Shown here: positions 4,603 through 5,518 of the stretch, piece by piece
Numbering within the stretch: position 1 is the first letter of the stretch
Layout of the letters: each line of letters starts with the position of its first letter
Assembly (NCBI GenBank): GCA_934255105.1
Contig: CAKQNH010000389.1
Coordinates: 1 to 5,518 of the forward strand
Length of the DNA stretch: 5,518 bases
Reading direction: 5' to 3'
From: an uncultured Pirellulaceae bacterium
GTDB taxonomy: Bacteria > Planctomycetota > Planctomycetia > Pirellulales > Pirellulaceae
Made by a program: the position numbers and the translations under genes
The notes under the pieces: model-generated
The model's input: the letters and a program-made list of their open reading frames with translations, nothing else
Databases searched by the model: none
What the model was told of the DNA's origin: nothing

Positions 4603-5518
4603 TCACAGCTTCGTTGGGCTCACTTGGCCGGCACTTGCTGCCACGACAGTCGCTGCGGTGTATTCGGCTTCGCGCTTCTCAAGGCATTTGGAGATCTGCC
4701 GCACCGCTTGTCGCAGCCGATTCTCGTTCTCGACCAGTGCCATCCGTAGGTAGCCTTCGCCGGTGGGGCCAAACCCCGTTCCGGGACTGACGGCCACGTC
4801 GCCGTGTTCTAGCAGCATCATGGCGAAGTCGAGCGTATTCATCCGCGCCAGCCAGCGGTGGGGGACTTTGGCCCACACGAACATTCCAGCGCGCGGTGTG
4901 GAGGCTTCCCAACCGATGCGATGCAGCCCGTCGATCAACGCGTCGCGGCGAGTTTGGTAGATCTCTGATTGGCGTTCGATGGCCGCTTCTGTATCGCGTA
5001 GGGCGACGATAGCGGCAATTTGAATGGCTTGAAACATGCCGTAATCATAGTAGCCTTTGATCGTCGCCAGCCCGCGAATCATATCTTGGTTGCCGACGCA
5101 GAAGCCGACTCGCCAGCCAGCCATGTTATAGCCTTTGCTCATCGTCGTGAATTCGACACCCACGTCGATCGCGCCCGGCGAAGCCAAAAAGCTGGGAGGC
5201 GTGTAGCCCTCAAAGGCTACGTCCGAATAGGCGAAGTCGCTGATGACCATGAATCCGTAGCGTTTGGCCAGTTTGACTACTTCGGTAAAGAACTCTTGCT
5301 CCACCGTGACCGTCGATGGGTTGTGTGGATAGTTGATAATCAGCAGTTTGGGTCGCGGATAAAAATGCTGGCAGGTGTAAGCGATGTTTTGCAGGAACTT
5401 TTCGCTGTCCGCCACTTCGAGTGCTACGACATTGCCGGCAGCTAAGATCACGCCGTACATGTGAACTGGGAAATAGGGTGCGGGGATCATGGCGGTATCG
5501 CCGGGCCCCATCAGCGCC
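4603..5518 (-). CDS. PLP-dependent class I/II aminotransferase, AlaC-like (5' end outside the window)
   Basis: This is a fold-type I aminotransferase resembling AlaC/YfdZ and LL-diaminopimelate aminotransferase relatives, which move amino groups between amino acids such as alanine or glutamate and 2-oxo acids in the cytoplasm. Counting from the ATG at 5511, NYPHNP (60-65) is the cofactor-ring Asn region, SDFAYSD (91-97) supplies the PLP pyridine Asp92 and Tyr95, [10 protein letters not shown] (125-134) carries the Schiff-base Lys126 and phosphate-binding Arg134, and [15 protein letters not shown] (251-265) holds the substrate carboxylate Arg256. That ATG is internal: the frame stays open to the window edge (Ala-Leu before it), and about 90-110 residues of a usual 390-420-residue enzyme are missing. 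A tail of about 28 residues rich in Ala and Thr follows the last family motif. Substrate specificity cannot be decided from this part. It converges on rpsP. Confidence 0.9.
   Translation of the reverse strand, partial: ALMGPGDTAMIPAPYFPVHMYGVILAAGNVVALEVADSEKFLQNIAYTCQHFYPRPKLLIINYPHNPSTVTVEQEFFTEVVKLAKRYGFMVISDFAYSDVAFEGYTPPSFLASPGAIDVGVEFTTMSKGYNMAGWRVGFCVGNQDMIRGLATIKGYYDYGMFQAIQIAAIVALRDTEAAIERQSEIYQTRRDALIDGLHRIGWEASTPRAGMFVWAKVPHRWLARMNTLDFAMMLLEHGDVAVSPGTGFGPTGEGYLRMALVENENRLRQAVRQISKCLEKREAEYTAATVVAASAGQVSPTKL

Noticed and set aside
5020..5445. Plus-strand open frame of 141 codons opposite the aminotransferase
   Set aside because: It overlaps the cofactor-binding motifs of the aminotransferase on the other strand and resembles nothing known.

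Overview
The window looks like chromosomal DNA from a planctomycete, most likely of the Pirellula/Rhodopirellula/Blastopirellula kind. This rests on moderately GC-rich sequence, roomy intergenic gaps, two genes started without a Shine-Dalgarno site, a distinctive secreted alkaline phosphatase, and an S16 protein with an Ala/Pro/Glu tail. The lineage is an inference from style and protein motifs, not from a search. No phage, plasmid, transposase, CRISPR or tRNA/rRNA signature is visible.

Layout, left to right. Positions 1-417 hold no credible gene but contain three copies of a 12-bp word (two in exact 15-bp tandem) and a weak hairpin downstream of the first gene. Positions 418-2073 (minus strand) encode a complete exported alkaline phosphatase. 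Positions 2074-2369 form a divergent promoter region with a plausible sigma70-type promoter for each side. Positions 2370-3839 (plus) encode Ffh, the protein part of the signal recognition particle, followed after 97 bases by rpsP (3937-4341), encoding ribosomal protein S16 and preceded by a clear Shine-Dalgarno site. Positions 4342-4602 are a repeat-dense gap between convergent genes: three short duplications and then a 27-bp-arm inverted repeat that may serve as a terminator. Positions 4603-5518 (minus) are the 3' part of an AlaC-like PLP aminotransferase whose start lies beyond the right edge.

Functional links: ffh and rpsP form a housekeeping pair (protein targeting and translation) often found together with trmD and rplS; here those followers are absent. 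The phosphatase and the aminotransferase are transcribed the opposite way and appear unrelated to that pair.

The most interesting point is the phosphatase. Its metal and nucleophile motifs are all recognisable, but the protein ends about 14 residues after the ADHGH motif, so the final zinc-binding His and last helix of the PhoA fold are missing from the C-terminus. Matching segments (a His before a PV-aromatic-strand, then a DQTD helix) are found at the N-terminus, before the first metal-binding Asp. This pattern suggests a naturally circularly permuted alkaline phosphatase.
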